Shown piece by piece: positions 25,078-34,243 of a stretch of 64,000 bases of DNA. Position numbers and translations under genes: made by a program. How positions within the stretch are numbered: the first letter of the stretch is position 1; every line of letters begins with the position of its first letter. The notes below the pieces were generated by a model. The model was given only the letters and a program-made list of their open reading frames with translations, did not search any database and had not been told where the DNA came from. This DNA is from Neobacillus niacini (lineage in GTDB: Bacteria; Bacillota; Bacilli; Bacillales; Cytobacillaceae): NCBI RefSeq assembly GCF_023715785.1, contig NZ_JAMBOX010000015.1, positions 62,001 to 126,000 of the forward strand, written 5' to 3'.

Positions 25078-25221
25078 GGAAAAACTATCTACTCGGTCGA
25101 TAGTTCAGTTTACTTCGGACAAAACGGGTTAAGAGAAAGGCAAAAAAGTCCGAAGTTAGGTGGGAGTTCGGTAGCCTAATAGAAAAAAGTCTAGCCCGAA
25201 TTCTAGTAGGCTAGACTTTTC
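25078..25221. terminator. Nested hairpins and terminator 3' of the esterase gene
   Basis: Beyond array B, three inverted repeats follow: CTAT...GATAG (about 25088-25105), CTTCGGAC...GTCCGAAG (about 25113-25158), and the strong AAAAGTCTAGCC (25186-25197) with GGCTAGACTTTT (25210-25221). The last is a bidirectional terminator serving the minus-strand esterase. The middle pair may be a degenerate repeat unit. Confidence 0.75.
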
Positions 25222-25227
25222 AGGATT

Positions 25228-26715
25228 TTAAGCCTTCATCACCATGGCCGCCTGCTCCCATTTTAACCGCTCTTCACGGTTCGGATCGTTGACCACTTCG
25301 CTCTCCAAGTTAAAAATCATCGTTGGGCGGAAGTTCAGATCATACTTTGGCCACAACGGCAGGTCATCCGTGTTTGGATTGCTGTTGCGCGCGAAGTTAA
25401 TCCAAGCCTGATGCATTTGGACTGAGACCAACTTCCGTTCCGGAGAAGAACCGGTGAAGTTTGTCGTTTTTGGCTTATCCAGCGTGTTCCAAACAAATGG
25501 AATCTCTAACGCATGGGTCGCCTTAAGGGCACCGTCAAATACAGGGGTTTCCCAATCAAACCGATACATCCAAACCGGCGCACCTTGATTTACTTGCAGC
25601 TCTGCGAGTTTTTGTGCGGGATAGGTAAAGATATGAATCGTTAATAATTTATTGAAAAGTTCCTGATTTAACGGACCACGGAATTGATTGGATAAAAGCG
25701 GCAATAAAGGTCCGAATGTTTTTTCAAAAAGTTCCTTGGCCTTCGCCTCATCCGCATCCTTCCACTCAGTGTCAAACACTGTAAATATATTAAACTCATC
25801 CTTGTTGGTGCCAATCAAAATTGCGACATCTTTTGCTGAACCACCAGCTATCGCCTCATGTGGATGCTTTGGCAATGATACACCATCCACCACAGGTCCC
25901 AAGCTCATCGCCGGCAGGAGGTCGGCCGCTTTTAATAACTGATCAACCGGCATTTCCTCTAGTTTTGCTAGATTCGTAGGTTCCACCTGTAATGCTGCTA
26001 ATAGATGACTAGCGACTTTTGTCGCAGTCGCGGAAGAATGGGCATTTGCCGCCGCGCCGCTTTGTAAAATTGCTTTTTGGAAAAGGCCTTGTGCGGATGG
26101 GAATCCAAGCAATACTCCAACACTCATGGCCCCGGCAGATTCTCCAAAAATGGTGACATTGTTGGGGTCGCCGCCAAACGCCGCAATGTTCTCCTGGACC
26201 CAGTTCAATGCTGCCACTTGGTCAAGAATTCCGCAATTCCCAGATGTCGCATATTCTTCACCGCCAATTTCTGCAAGGTGAAGGAAGCCCAAGACTCCAA
26301 GACGATAGTTAATCGTCACAACGACAACATCACCTTGGGCGGCGAACGAAGAGCCATCATACCAATGGCTGGATCCGGAACCGGAAACAAAGGCGCCGCC
26401 ATGAATCCAAACCATAACAGGCCGTTTTTTATCATCAGCCCCCGGTGACCATACATTTAAATACAGGCAATCCTCATTTACATTCGAGACATCATTCCCG
26501 AAAAACTCCATGATCTCCCGTTGTGTCTGTGGCGCGACAGGTGAAAATTGGGTGGCATCACGGACGCCTTCCCAAGCATCCGGCCGTTCCGGAGCGCGAA
26601 ATCGAAGTGATCCAACTGGAGGCTTTGCAAATGGAACCCCTTTCCAAGTAAATACTCCATCAACCTGTTCCCCTTGCAGTTTACCGTAAACGGTCTCAAT
26701 AATTGTTTTGGACAT
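25228..26715 (-). CDS. pnbA: Type B carboxylesterase (para-nitrobenzyl esterase-like)
   Basis: 495 residues, right for the PnbA family. Features: FTWKGVPFAKPPVGSLRFRAP, EDCLYLNVWSP, oxyanion-hole VMVWIHGGAFVSGSGS, the nucleophile elbow TIFGESAGAMS (Ser about 192), an acid residue region GTNKDEFNIFT, and the catalytic His in THALEIPFVW. Alpha/beta-hydrolase esterase acting on small aryl or alkyl esters, cytoplasmic. GGAGAAGG precedes ATG 26715. Confidence 0.92.
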   Translation of the reverse strand: MSKTIIETVYGKLQGEQVDGVFTWKGVPFAKPPVGSLRFRAPERPDAWEGVRDATQFSPVAPQTQREIMEFFGNDVSNVNEDCLYLNVWSPGADDKKRPVMVWIHGGAFVSGSGSSHWYDGSSFAAQGDVVVVTINYRLGVLGFLHLAEIGGEEYATSGNCGILDQVAALNWVQENIAAFGGDPNNVTIFGESAGAMSVGVLLGFPSAQGLFQKAILQSGAAANAHSSATATKVASHLLAALQVEPTNLAKLEEMPVDQLLKAADLLPAMSLGPVVDGVSLPKHPHEAIAGGSAKDVAILIGTNKDEFNIFTVFDTEWKDADEAKAKELFEKTFGPLLPLLSNQFRGPLNQELFNKLLTIHIFTYPAQKLAELQVNQGAPVWMYRFDWETPVFDGALKATHALEIPFVWNTLDKPKTTNFTGSSPERKLVSVQMHQAWINFARNSNPNTDDLPLWPKYDLNFRPTMIFNLESEVVNDPNREERLKWEQAAMVMKA

Positions 26716-26940
26716 TGACCTTCTCCTCTCACGATACTTTTAGTATAATCCCACTTTGTTACTATTAATTGATATTCTAGAAGAATACGGTATTTTCCTG
26801 TTAATTACAAATATTTTGAAACTAAAAAACGCTCATTTACGACAATGAGCTCATTCTTCAGCTATATACTGATAATAAAAGGATTGGTCAGGTATAAGGC
26901 CGGCAAGCATCATGGCAACCCTCAAACTTCAGGAATTTCA

Positions 26941-26970
26941 ATAGGCCGCTGAATTTTTTCAGCGGCCTAT
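26941..26970. other. Strong isolated hairpin in an intergenic gap
   Basis: Perfect 13-bp inverted repeat, ATAGGCCGCTGAA and TTCAGCGGCCTAT around TTTT. No clear T-run follows on either strand, so termination is doubtful. It lies in the 528-nt gap 26716-27243, otherwise without recognised genes except the doubtful small frame at 26999-27094. Confidence 0.6.
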
Positions 26971-26998
26971 CCCAGTTCCATTTCTTATTTCAAGTTTC

Positions 26999-27094
26999 CT
27001 ATTTAAGTAGGCTCAAGGGTTTTATGTATCCTTGTTTTTGTGGTCCCGGTGCTGCAGTACTGGCTCCTCCTTCGCCATGTACCATGATAGCCAC
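26999..27094 (-). CDS. Possible 31-residue peptide
   Basis: Frame from GTG 27094 to TAG 26999 with GAGGGG 7 nt upstream of the start. The sequence is Gly/Pro/Ala-rich (MVHGEGGASTAAPGPQ). No membrane segment, no recognised family. The hairpin at 26941-26970 lies just downstream on the same strand. Offered only as a candidate. Confidence 0.2.
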   Translation of the reverse strand: MAIMVHGEGGASTAAPGPQKQGYIKPLSLLK

Positions 27095-27243
27095 ACATGC
27101 TATCCCCTCTGAGTAATACTATACCCGTTAATTGTTACCAATTAATGACGTAAGTGTGAATCGTCGGTTAAATGTTTATGACAACTGAAACTATTTGCCC
27201 TCAGCTCATTCACGATTTCTCCGGTTCAGGATTTATACTTTAA

Positions 27244-27546
27244 TTAAATCTTCAAATTATAATATATTATCGAGAATGTCCATCCTGCCAAATGAATGAA
27301 TATCAGAATTCCTAAGACAGGAGCAACAGTCAGCTTAACGCCGAAAATAAATAAAATAAATAAAATGTAAATGGCCACAAGAGTTATTTTCCAGGAGGCT
27401 GCAAGCGATTTTACCGAGATTTTCTCATATCTTTCGTCAAGCCCTCTCTTGCGCGCTGCCTGTTTACGTCCCCACCATAGTCCGAATGCACCGCCTAATG
27501 CTCCAACTAATAAGCCAAACAAGCCAAGCATTTGATCTAAACTCAT
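27244..27546 (-). CDS. Small membrane protein paired with an XRE regulator
   Basis: 100 residues. Two or three membrane segments: an N-terminal LGLFGLLVGALGGAFGLWWG followed by the basic RKQAARKRGLDERYEK, then ITLVAIYILFILFIFGV and VLGILIFIHLAGWTFSI. It starts 2 nt after the stop of the XRE gene, so it is translated with it. This arrangement, a 65-70-residue XRE regulator followed by a small membrane protein, recurs in bacilli; the function of the partner is unknown. Confidence 0.7.
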   Translation of the reverse strand: MSLDQMLGLFGLLVGALGGAFGLWWGRKQAARKRGLDERYEKISVKSLAASWKITLVAIYILFILFIFGVKLTVAPVLGILIFIHLAGWTFSIIYYNLKI

Positions 27547-27548
27547 AT

Positions 27549-27752
27549 TTATTCACTTCCTTTTTCAAAAATAAAGACGTCTTCAATCTTACAGCGAAAG
27601 ACCTTTGCTATTTTAAACGCAAGTTCCAATGAGGGATTATATCGTCCATTCTCAATAGAAATGATGGTTTGTCTCGAAACGCCTATTTGTTCAGACAACT
27701 GTTCTTGCGTTAAACCAAACGATGCTCGTAATTCTCTTATCCGATGTTCCAT
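27549..27752 (-). CDS. XRE-family transcriptional regulator
   Basis: 67 residues, a single HTH_3 domain of the YozG/compact Cro type: RIRELRASFGLTQEQLSEQI, GVSRQTIISIENGRYNPSL, FKIAKVFRCKIEDVFIFE. Two adjacent 16-bp dyads lie 20 nt upstream, probably its own operators. Operonic with the membrane protein after it. Confidence 0.9.
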   Translation of the reverse strand: MEHRIRELRASFGLTQEQLSEQIGVSRQTIISIENGRYNPSLELAFKIAKVFRCKIEDVFIFEKGSE

Positions 27753-27771
27753 CTCACACCCCTCTTTTTAT

Positions 27772-27803
27772 GTAAAGTAAACTTTACGTAAAGTGTACTT
27801 TAC
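27772..27803. promoter_or_regulatory. Two abutting 16-bp dyads upstream of the XRE gene
   Basis: GTAAAGTAAACTTTAC (27772-27787) and GTAAAGTGTACTTTAC (27788-27803) are perfect palindromes set end to end. A third partial half (TTTACAT...ATGTAA) occurs around 27828-27843. Likely cooperative binding sites for the XRE protein. Confidence 0.75.
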
Positions 27804-28081
27804 ATGAATGGATATGTCAAGGGACCTTTACATAAAAATGTAAGTATTTGGAATGCTAGGGTTTGTGTGAAGAAAGTTTATTTTTAAAAATTTAAACAGA
27901 TAATTAGTAGGCAATCTCTGTCAAGAATCATAGTATTCTGTAGGTATTCCAATAACGAGCTCCTTTGTAAAGTTTGGGTCAATTTTCCGTAAAAGTACTA
28001 AAATTATTATTTTGTTGTATTATAATTTTTTAAAAAAAGGAAAAGTTTTCAAAAAGATGCATCACGAGGGGGGATTTTTAA

Positions 28082-29035
28082 ATGACAGCGGCTATTATTT
28101 TGATCGCAGCAGGGGTTATCATTGGTGTTATTTTAATCACAAAAAATCGACCAAAACTAAAAAAGGAGAACATCCCGGCCAACTTAGGTGTGCTAAGTAG
28201 CGTCCCGCTAAAGCCTCTATTCGATCAGTTAAACTCAGCGTTAAGCGATGACTATATCCGGATGGTTAAAATGCGCTACCTTGAGGATTACCCGAAACGG
28301 AGCGAGGACGAATTTGAATGGCTGTTGTTTGAATTAAAAAGATATTTCATCATGGCCAACCTGTTAAAGAAAGCACCGATGTTCAGTGATACAGTTGATG
28401 AAATTTGGCATGAGATGATTCTGTTTACGAGGAATTATGAGCGCTTTTCTGAAAAATTTTTAGGGAAAATGCTGCACCATACCCCGAACACAACCCCCGA
28501 GCCGGCGCCGCAGGAACGCGCCTTTTTTGACTGGGTGTTTTCGCAGCTGTTTGAAGTGACCCAGTTTAGCTGGAACACCTGGGGGGACTTTTTCAAATAT
28601 CCGCTTGCGAGTGAAGTATTAAAAGATTTTAAGGATAAGTCTGATGAAGAATTGATTAAAACCTATTTCCGGCAGACTGATGGTAATCGGGAATTGTTGG
28701 AGTACTTGATTGGCAGGATGAAGGAGCAGTTAGGCGTTTCAGAAAAAATGTACCGGGCTAATCCGAGAGGTTCTTTTTTAAAACAGCGGAGATATGGCGA
28801 TATGACGGCCCTGTCGTTTATGATGGTGTTCTTCTCATATTATTATTTTGATGAATATTGGCAATACGCAAAAGTTTATGCTTTTGCTGAAGCTGCCAAA
28901 TATACAAGCGGCTGTTCGAGCGCTGTTTTTTGTGGCTCCGCCTCATCGGATGATTCAAATTCGGGCGGCGGAGGCGATCATGGCGGTAGCAGTTGCTCTT
29001 CATGCTCAAGTTGCGGCAGCGGGTGTTCGTCTTAA
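28082..29035 (+). CDS. Membrane protein with glycine-rich-domain (DUF1399-like) segment and Cys-rich tail
   Basis: 317 residues. One N-terminal membrane segment (IILIAAGVIIGVILI). The middle contains VDEIWHEMILFTRNYERFSE and LGKMLHHTP, which match the vD.iWHeh...Y..f and lHH signatures of DUF1399/glycine-rich-domain proteins. The C-terminus is a low-complexity Ser/Gly/Cys tail (GGGGDHGGSSCSSCSSCGSGCSS). Similar tails occur on unrelated bacterial membrane proteins. Role unknown; the two conserved His-bearing motifs suggest a metal or ligand site. GAGGGGGGA ribosome site. Confidence 0.6.
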   Translation: MTAAIILIAAGVIIGVILITKNRPKLKKENIPANLGVLSSVPLKPLFDQLNSALSDDYIRMVKMRYLEDYPKRSEDEFEWLLFELKRYFIMANLLKKAPMFSDTVDEIWHEMILFTRNYERFSEKFLGKMLHHTPNTTPEPAPQERAFFDWVFSQLFEVTQFSWNTWGDFFKYPLASEVLKDFKDKSDEELIKTYFRQTDGNRELLEYLIGRMKEQLGVSEKMYRANPRGSFLKQRRYGDMTALSFMMVFFSYYYFDEYWQYAKVYAFAEAAKYTSGCSSAVFCGSASSDDSNSGGGGDHGGSSCSSCSSCGSGCSS

Positions 29036-29248
29036 ATGTAAGCCCTATTATAAATGTTCATTCTACTTCTGAAAGCGGCATCGGATTTGCCAGGGCGTGG
29101 ACCCGCCCATGACAGCACGGATGGAGTTTCCACGGTGGATATTGAATCAATACAGCTATAATATAGTGGTATGGCAGGGGGGCCAATCCTGGACTGTGTG
29201 AGTCTGTGGGAGTCAGGCCCCTGATTGTTTAGAAGGAGGGGATTTTCT

Positions 29249-30352
29249 TTGACAAAAAAACGTGCGCGGGACCTTGGCTTGCCGTTCCCTGGGAAAACTG
29301 GAGAGTTTAATGCCTTAACGGATGTTCCCGGTGTGGAAATCGGATTTACGACCATTATTGAAGGGGAAGGGCCGGTTGTGATCGGGAAAGGGCCAGTCCG
29401 TACAGGGGTTACAGCGATATTGCCCCGGGGAAAAAAGGATGGGATGCAGCCAATTTGGGCCGGTTTTTATAGCTTAAATGGCAACGGCGAGATGACCGGA
29501 GTGCATTGGGTCAACGATGCAGGATATTTCCTTAGCCCGATTTGCATCACCAATACCCATTCAGTTGGAATTGCCCACCATGCAACAACAAAATGGATGA
29601 TCCAACAGTACGGCGAACAATTCAGCCAGGAGCATTTGTGGGCCATGCCCGTGATTGCCGAAACCTATGATGGTGTCCTGAATGACATTAACGGGCAGCA
29701 TATTCTGGAAGAACATGTCCTTTCAGCCCTTGAAAGTGCAAAAACCGGTCCTGTCGCCGAAGGCAATGTCGGCGGGGGGACCGGAATGATTTGCTACGAA
29801 TTTAAAGGCGGAACCGGGACCTCTTCACGTATCGTTTCGGTTAATGGGGAGGAGCATCATATCGGTGTGCTGGTCCAAGCGAATTTTGGCTTGCGTGATT
29901 GGCTGACCATTTTGGGAGTTCCTGTCGGAAAGCATATGCCGAAGGAAAAAATCTTGGATAAGGAGCAAGGGTCGATTATCGTCATTATTGGAACCGATAT
30001 TCCGATGCTCCCACATCAGCTGCGGAGGGTTGCCAAACGCGCGGCCATCGGAATTGGCAGAAGCGGAACTCCTGGAGGTAACAGCTCGGGTGATATCTTT
30101 CTGGCTTTTTCCACAGCAAATGAGATGGACATTCCTCAAAAATCGCCTGATAGTCTCAAAATGAAATTCGTCAATGATGATCGATTTGACCCTATCTACG
30201 AAGCAGTTTGCCAAGCTGTTGATGAATCGGTGATAAACGCTTTGCTCGCAGCCGAAACGATGACAACCATCAAACCATTTGGCCAAAAAGTCCATGCCAT
30301 CGACCATGAAGAGCTTTTGCGGATTATGAGGCAGTATAATCGGATAGGGTAA
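29249..30352 (+). CDS. P1-family aminopeptidase (DmpA/S58)
   Basis: 367 residues. The DmpA/BapA family is self-cleaving, with an N-terminal nucleophile Ser. Visible motifs are NALTDVPGVEIGFTTI, VRTGVTAILPRG, NTHSVGI, GGGTGMICYEFKGGTGTSSR and the cleavage/active region RSGTPGGNSSGDIFLAFSTA. It removes N-terminal D-Ala, L-amino acids or beta-residues from peptides. TTG 29249 has AAGGAGGGG 7 nt upstream; an in-frame TTG at 29225 is less good. Confidence 0.88.
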   Translation: MTKKRARDLGLPFPGKTGEFNALTDVPGVEIGFTTIIEGEGPVVIGKGPVRTGVTAILPRGKKDGMQPIWAGFYSLNGNGEMTGVHWVNDAGYFLSPICITNTHSVGIAHHATTKWMIQQYGEQFSQEHLWAMPVIAETYDGVLNDINGQHILEEHVLSALESAKTGPVAEGNVGGGTGMICYEFKGGTGTSSRIVSVNGEEHHIGVLVQANFGLRDWLTILGVPVGKHMPKEKILDKEQGSIIVIIGTDIPMLPHQLRRVAKRAAIGIGRSGTPGGNSSGDIFLAFSTANEMDIPQKSPDSLKMKFVNDDRFDPIYEAVCQAVDESVINALLAAETMTTIKPFGQKVHAIDHEELLRIMRQYNRIG

Positions 30353-30356
30353 TGCA

Positions 30357-30390
30357 GGGGCAGCCATTCAACAATGTTGGCTGCCCTAAT
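30357..30390 (+). terminator. Terminator after the P1 peptidase
   Basis: GGGCAGCCA (30358-30366) with TGGCTGCCC (30378-30386), 11-nt loop, followed by TAATAG rather than a strong T-run. A relaxed cre-like sequence (TGAAAACGATTGCT, 30443-30456) lies further on, before the next gene. Confidence 0.6.
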
Positions 30391-30596
30391 AGCTTAAGAA
30401 GCAGGGGGCAGGGGCCAATTGAAGGCATATCTTACAATTTTGTGAAAACGATTGCTACATCCTTTTATTTAGCTTCAAAATTCGACCTTTAATGCTATAA
30501 TTTTAGCAACTTCATTTTTTGCTTCCTATTTTCTTCATAACATAAACTCTCTAACTGATTCCTTATTAAATGAAAATTAAATAACGAGAAAGGTTG

Positions 30597-31349
30597 ATGC
30601 ATGACATAGGTAACCAAGGAACGCTCGACAAGGTCGTTGAGTTAGTCCAAGCTGATGCGAAAGCAAAAAAATTCCGGCCGGATTATGATGTATCGGAAGA
30701 ATTAAAGGGGGAAATGGTGAGCGAGGTTTTTCGGGATTATATGATGTTTGCCCTTGACCGGTATTATGAGGCTTGCCTTCCAATGGTGAATGAGTATGTG
30801 GATGAGCACCAACCGCGAAGAAAGAAGCGCCCGAGCTTACTCCATAACTTATTCTGGTTTCGAATGATGTATGATGCCAGCATAGACCCGCATGATAATA
30901 GTATCGAAGCGTACATCGCGGAAAACTATCATGAGCTGCATAGAAAGCCATTCATGATTTCCTGGCTTCGGGAATGCGCCAAGGCGGTACCGAAATTCTA
31001 TTATATGGGCCCAAAATTACATGACCGGATATTTTTGGCCATTGATATCCTTGAAGAAAAGCCGCTGGATGTGATCGTCTATGACCCAACTGCTATCCCG
31101 CCAAAAACAGGAGAAATCGCCATGGGCATCCTCATGCCATTGGGCGGCGGCTTATTTTTTCCCATTGTCGATTTCTATCATTTTGATTATCAGGCAAGAG
31201 AGGCGATGGGAAGTTGCTTCCATCACCACTACAACAAGAATTTACAAGATTCCAACATGCACGTAGCCTTTATCCACGTCCTGTCAGTCATGCTCCAAAT
31301 CGAAAGCATGGTTTTTAACGAGAAAAAGGAAAAGCCGACTTCAAAATAA
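30597..31349 (+). CDS. Conserved hypothetical protein
   Basis: About 250 residues, soluble and mostly helical with several aromatic patches (RDYMMFALDRYYEACLP, HNLFWFRMMYDAS, YHELHRKPFMISWLRE, PKFYYMGPKL). A short hydrophobic loop MGILMPLGGGLFFPIVDFYHFD occurs near residue 180. I do not recognise a family. GAGAAAGG precedes both TTG 30594 and ATG 30597. Monocistronic by spacing. Confidence 0.7.
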   Translation: MHDIGNQGTLDKVVELVQADAKAKKFRPDYDVSEELKGEMVSEVFRDYMMFALDRYYEACLPMVNEYVDEHQPRRKKRPSLLHNLFWFRMMYDASIDPHDNSIEAYIAENYHELHRKPFMISWLRECAKAVPKFYYMGPKLHDRIFLAIDILEEKPLDVIVYDPTAIPPKTGEIAMGILMPLGGGLFFPIVDFYHFDYQAREAMGSCFHHHYNKNLQDSNMHVAFIHVLSVMLQIESMVFNEKKEKPTSK

Positions 31350-31457
31350 CTTCTTCTTTGAAAAAGTTTCTTTCAGCTACTTAATACCATATATTTATGT
31401 TAAAATTTTCAAAAATAGGCATCGATAACAAATCCGCTAATGCAGGAGAGGATTAGA

Positions 31458-32021
31458 ATGAATTTATATTCAAAAGAATCGATGACAATAGATGAGTATT
31501 TTAAAATTCGCGAAGAGTCGGAGCGTTATTTGGAATATATTGATGGACTCGTTTATATGTCGCCTTCGCCCTCTACTAAACATCAGCGACTTTCAAGCAG
31601 ACTTCATCTAAAATTGGGAAATTTTCTGCAAGGAAAGTCTTGCGAGGTTTTTTCTGCACCATTTGATATTGAATTAAAAATTGAAAGTATAGAAGGGACG
31701 AAAATCGTCATCCCGGATCTCAGTGTCATCTGTGAAAAGAGAGGATTTACCGAATCTCGTTATATCGGGGTGCCAAACCTGATTGTTGAGATCTTGAGCC
31801 CCTCCAATCAGTCTCATGACCTGGTCACGAAACTAAATCTTTATATGAATTATGGTGTCATGGAATACTGGATTGTCAACCCGATGCTAAACGCTGTGAC
31901 AGTTTATTCTCTGTATGATGAAAAAATGTATGAACAGCATGATATGAAGATAGAAATCGGAGTGGTAACCTCGAAATTCCTAGAAGGGTTCAGTGTTGAT
32001 TTAAAGGGATTTTTTGAATAA
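31458..32021 (+). CDS. Uma2-family putative endonuclease (DUF820)
   Basis: 187 residues. PD-(D/E)xK-like core: MTIDEYFKIREESERYLEYIDGLVYMSP, HQRLSSRLHLKLGNFL, FDIELKIESIEGTKIVIPDLSVIC, and NLIVEILSPSNQSHDLVTKLNLYMNYGVMEYWIVNP. Families of this kind are abundant in cyanobacteria and scattered in bacilli; the function is unproven. ATG 31458 has AGGAGAGG upstream; ATG 31440 precedes that site. Confidence 0.85.
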   Translation: MNLYSKESMTIDEYFKIREESERYLEYIDGLVYMSPSPSTKHQRLSSRLHLKLGNFLQGKSCEVFSAPFDIELKIESIEGTKIVIPDLSVICEKRGFTESRYIGVPNLIVEILSPSNQSHDLVTKLNLYMNYGVMEYWIVNPMLNAVTVYSLYDEKMYEQHDMKIEIGVVTSKFLEGFSVDLKGFFE

Positions 32022-32054
32022 ACGGGGCAGCCCGGGCGATTCATAGCCAGTTGA

Positions 32055-32618
32055 TTATTCGCCCGGGTTGGGCCCCGCAGTCAGTGTTGGTCTCGCTCCA
32101 TTTTGCAAATCGGCAATCGTCAGGCCAAAGTCCATTTGCAGGTGAGGATAATCTTTAAACTCCGGCCAATCCCCGCCCCATGCAAAGCCCAGCGCTTTTG
32201 CTATTTCTACTACCTCATCCCAGTCAGCTTTGCCATTTTTATTGCCATCATATTGCATATCCCAAATAACATCGCCGGAAGCATTCTTCAGTGCAAAATC
32301 AACCGCCAGCCCATAATTGTGAAACGACTGTCCGCCTTTTGCATTCGTGACAATTGGTCCGCCAGCCGTTCGCCCTTTTTCATATAGAAGATCCTGGTCT
32401 GCAGCGCTGCGAAAGCCATCGGTAATCACCACCACGATCCCCTTATCCGCAGCTTGCTTGATTACTTGTTTTATATTTTCCTTCACAACAGGATGAAGTT
32501 CAGACGGCAATGGAGTACCATTCGGCGTTGAAGAGTGGGAAAATTTATAAAAAAAGATGACCACCGAGGCAATCACCACTAATACAAAGACTGTACGTCT
32601 AGATTGTTTACGCTTCAC
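32055..32618 (-). CDS. M15-family LD-/D,D-peptidase (CwlK/VanY-like)
   Basis: About 187 residues. N-terminal membrane anchor (VFVLVVIASVVIFFYKF) and an extracytoplasmic zinc peptidase domain: VVITDGFRSAADQDLLYEKGR, SFHNYGLAVDFAL (Zn ligands His and Asp) and DYPHLQMDF (third ligand His). This is the CwlK-type L-Ala-D-Glu endopeptidase or VanY-like carboxypeptidase of the cell wall. GTG 32618 is favoured because AGAGGA is 7 nt upstream; ATG 32648 has no site. Confidence 0.85.
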   Translation of the reverse strand: MKRKQSRRTVFVLVVIASVVIFFYKFSHSSTPNGTPLPSELHPVVKENIKQVIKQAADKGIVVVITDGFRSAADQDLLYEKGRTAGGPIVTNAKGGQSFHNYGLAVDFALKNASGDVIWDMQYDGNKNGKADWDEVVEIAKALGFAWGGDWPEFKDYPHLQMDFGLTIADLQNGARPTLTAGPNPGE

Positions 32619-32813
32619 ACCACATATTCCTCTCATAAATGATTTCATACATTAAGACGAAAAACGTTTGTTCATAGTTTCATATAGTAAATATTATCAC
32701 AGCCCAGGCAAGTGGACCTGGCTGTTGATTTTTACGCCGGCATCCTTTTGTTTTTAATAAGCAGTAGGTTAATATGGTAAAGGGAATAGAATTAGTAAGT
32801 GAAGGTGAACTTT

Positions 32814-34178
32814 ATGAAAAAATATGCGCGGATTTTTCAAGGGACTGCTTTTACTAGCAAGTCTCCCAAAGAGGTAGCGGTTTTAAAAGACCATCTCTTT
32901 TGTATAAACGAAAACGGAATAATAGAAAGTGTGGTTGGACCGGAAGAGGCTGATTACCAGCCGTTAGTGGAGGCTTACCGAGGTGGGGGAAACTTTCAGC
33001 GCCTTGCAGAGGGCCAATATATATTGCCTGGTTTTGTGGATTTGCATGTGCATGCCCCGCAATGGGCCCAGTCCGGAACCGCATTGGATATTCCGCTCTA
33101 CGATTGGTTAAACACCTATACCTTTCCGGTTGAGTCCAAATTTTCGGACTTGGATTTTGCCCAAAAGGTGTACCGGGATGTTGTCAGTACCCTGCTCGCA
33201 AACGGGACCACGACGGCCCTCTATTTCGCCACTGTCCATAAACAGGCAAGTTACCTGCTTGCTCAAATTTGTGCAGAAAGCGGGCAGAGAGGTTTAGTCG
33301 GAAAAGTGGTGATGGACAACCCTGAGCAAACGCCTGACTATTACCGTGATTCTGATACGCCAACAGCATTGGAGGATACGGAGGAATTTATTTTAGCCGT
33401 AAAAGAACTGTCGAATACCACAAAACAGGGAGTCTACCCGGTTGTCACTCCACGGTTTATACCAAGCTGTACAGATGAGACGTTGAAAGGACTGGGCGAA
33501 TTGGCTGCCAAGCATGATACATACATTCAATCGCATTGCAGCGAAAGTGACTGGGCCCATGGGTATGTCCAGGAACGTTTCGGCAAAAATGATGCCTTTG
33601 CCCTCCATGATTTTGGGTTATTACGTGAAAAATCCGTTATGGCACATTGCAATTTTTTAAATGAACAGGATGCAGCGTTATTTGCGGAGACAGGAACGGC
33701 CATTGCTCATTGCCCAATCTCCAATGCCTACTTTGCCAATAGTGTCATTCCGATTGCCCGCTTTCTTGAAAAAAGAGTCGAGATAGGTTTGGGAAGCGAT
33801 ATTTCTGGCGGGTTCTCGCCGAACTTGTTCGATAATGTCCGCCAGGCAGTCATGTCTTCGAGAATGTTGGAGGATGGCGTGAACCCGGATCTTCCGCCTG
33901 CAGACCGCGGTGTCCCGAATTCCCGGATTACGGTGAATGAAGCCTTCTATCTGGCAACAGCCGGCGGCGGAGACAGCTTAAGCCTGCCCATCGGCCGTCT
34001 TGAAAAAAATCATGCATGGGATGTTCAAATTATCGATACTGTCCTAAGCACGGCCAAATTACCTCTTTATGATGATCATGAGGATCTTCTTGATGTATTT
34101 CAAAAAATGATGTACTTGGTTCGTCCTGAAAATATTCGTGAAGTTTGGGTCCAAGGTGAAAAGGTGCACTCACGCTAG
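32814..34178 (+). CDS. guaD: Guanine deaminase (amidohydrolase)
   Basis: 454 residues, the size of the amidohydrolase-type guanine deaminase rather than the short CDA-type GuaD of B. subtilis. Motifs: YILPGFVDLHVHAPQWAQSG (metal His-x-His), TPRFIPSCTDE, YIQSHCSESD, AHCNFL, GLGSDISGGFSPN (catalytic Asp). It converts guanine to xanthine and ammonia for purine salvage or nitrogen. ATG 32814 with AAGGTGAA upstream is chosen over 32799. Confidence 0.9.
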   Translation: MKKYARIFQGTAFTSKSPKEVAVLKDHLFCINENGIIESVVGPEEADYQPLVEAYRGGGNFQRLAEGQYILPGFVDLHVHAPQWAQSGTALDIPLYDWLNTYTFPVESKFSDLDFAQKVYRDVVSTLLANGTTTALYFATVHKQASYLLAQICAESGQRGLVGKVVMDNPEQTPDYYRDSDTPTALEDTEEFILAVKELSNTTKQGVYPVVTPRFIPSCTDETLKGLGELAAKHDTYIQSHCSESDWAHGYVQERFGKNDAFALHDFGLLREKSVMAHCNFLNEQDAALFAETGTAIAHCPISNAYFANSVIPIARFLEKRVEIGLGSDISGGFSPNLFDNVRQAVMSSRMLEDGVNPDLPPADRGVPNSRITVNEAFYLATAGGGDSLSLPIGRLEKNHAWDVQIIDTVLSTAKLPLYDDHEDLLDVFQKMMYLVRPENIREVWVQGEKVHSR

Positions 34179-34243
34179 TAGCGCTAGGGGTAGTTGAATT
34201 TTTTTGAAAATATTCACTGAACAAATCAACAAGCTTAAGTTAA

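Noticed and set aside
25688..25942. Plus-strand frame inside the esterase gene
   Set aside because: Shadow frame opposite a full-length, well-conserved carboxylesterase with no ribosome site.
30443..30456. cre site before the 30.6-kb hypothetical gene
   Set aside because: It matches only the relaxed pattern (TGAAAACGATTGCT) and has no clear promoter relation.
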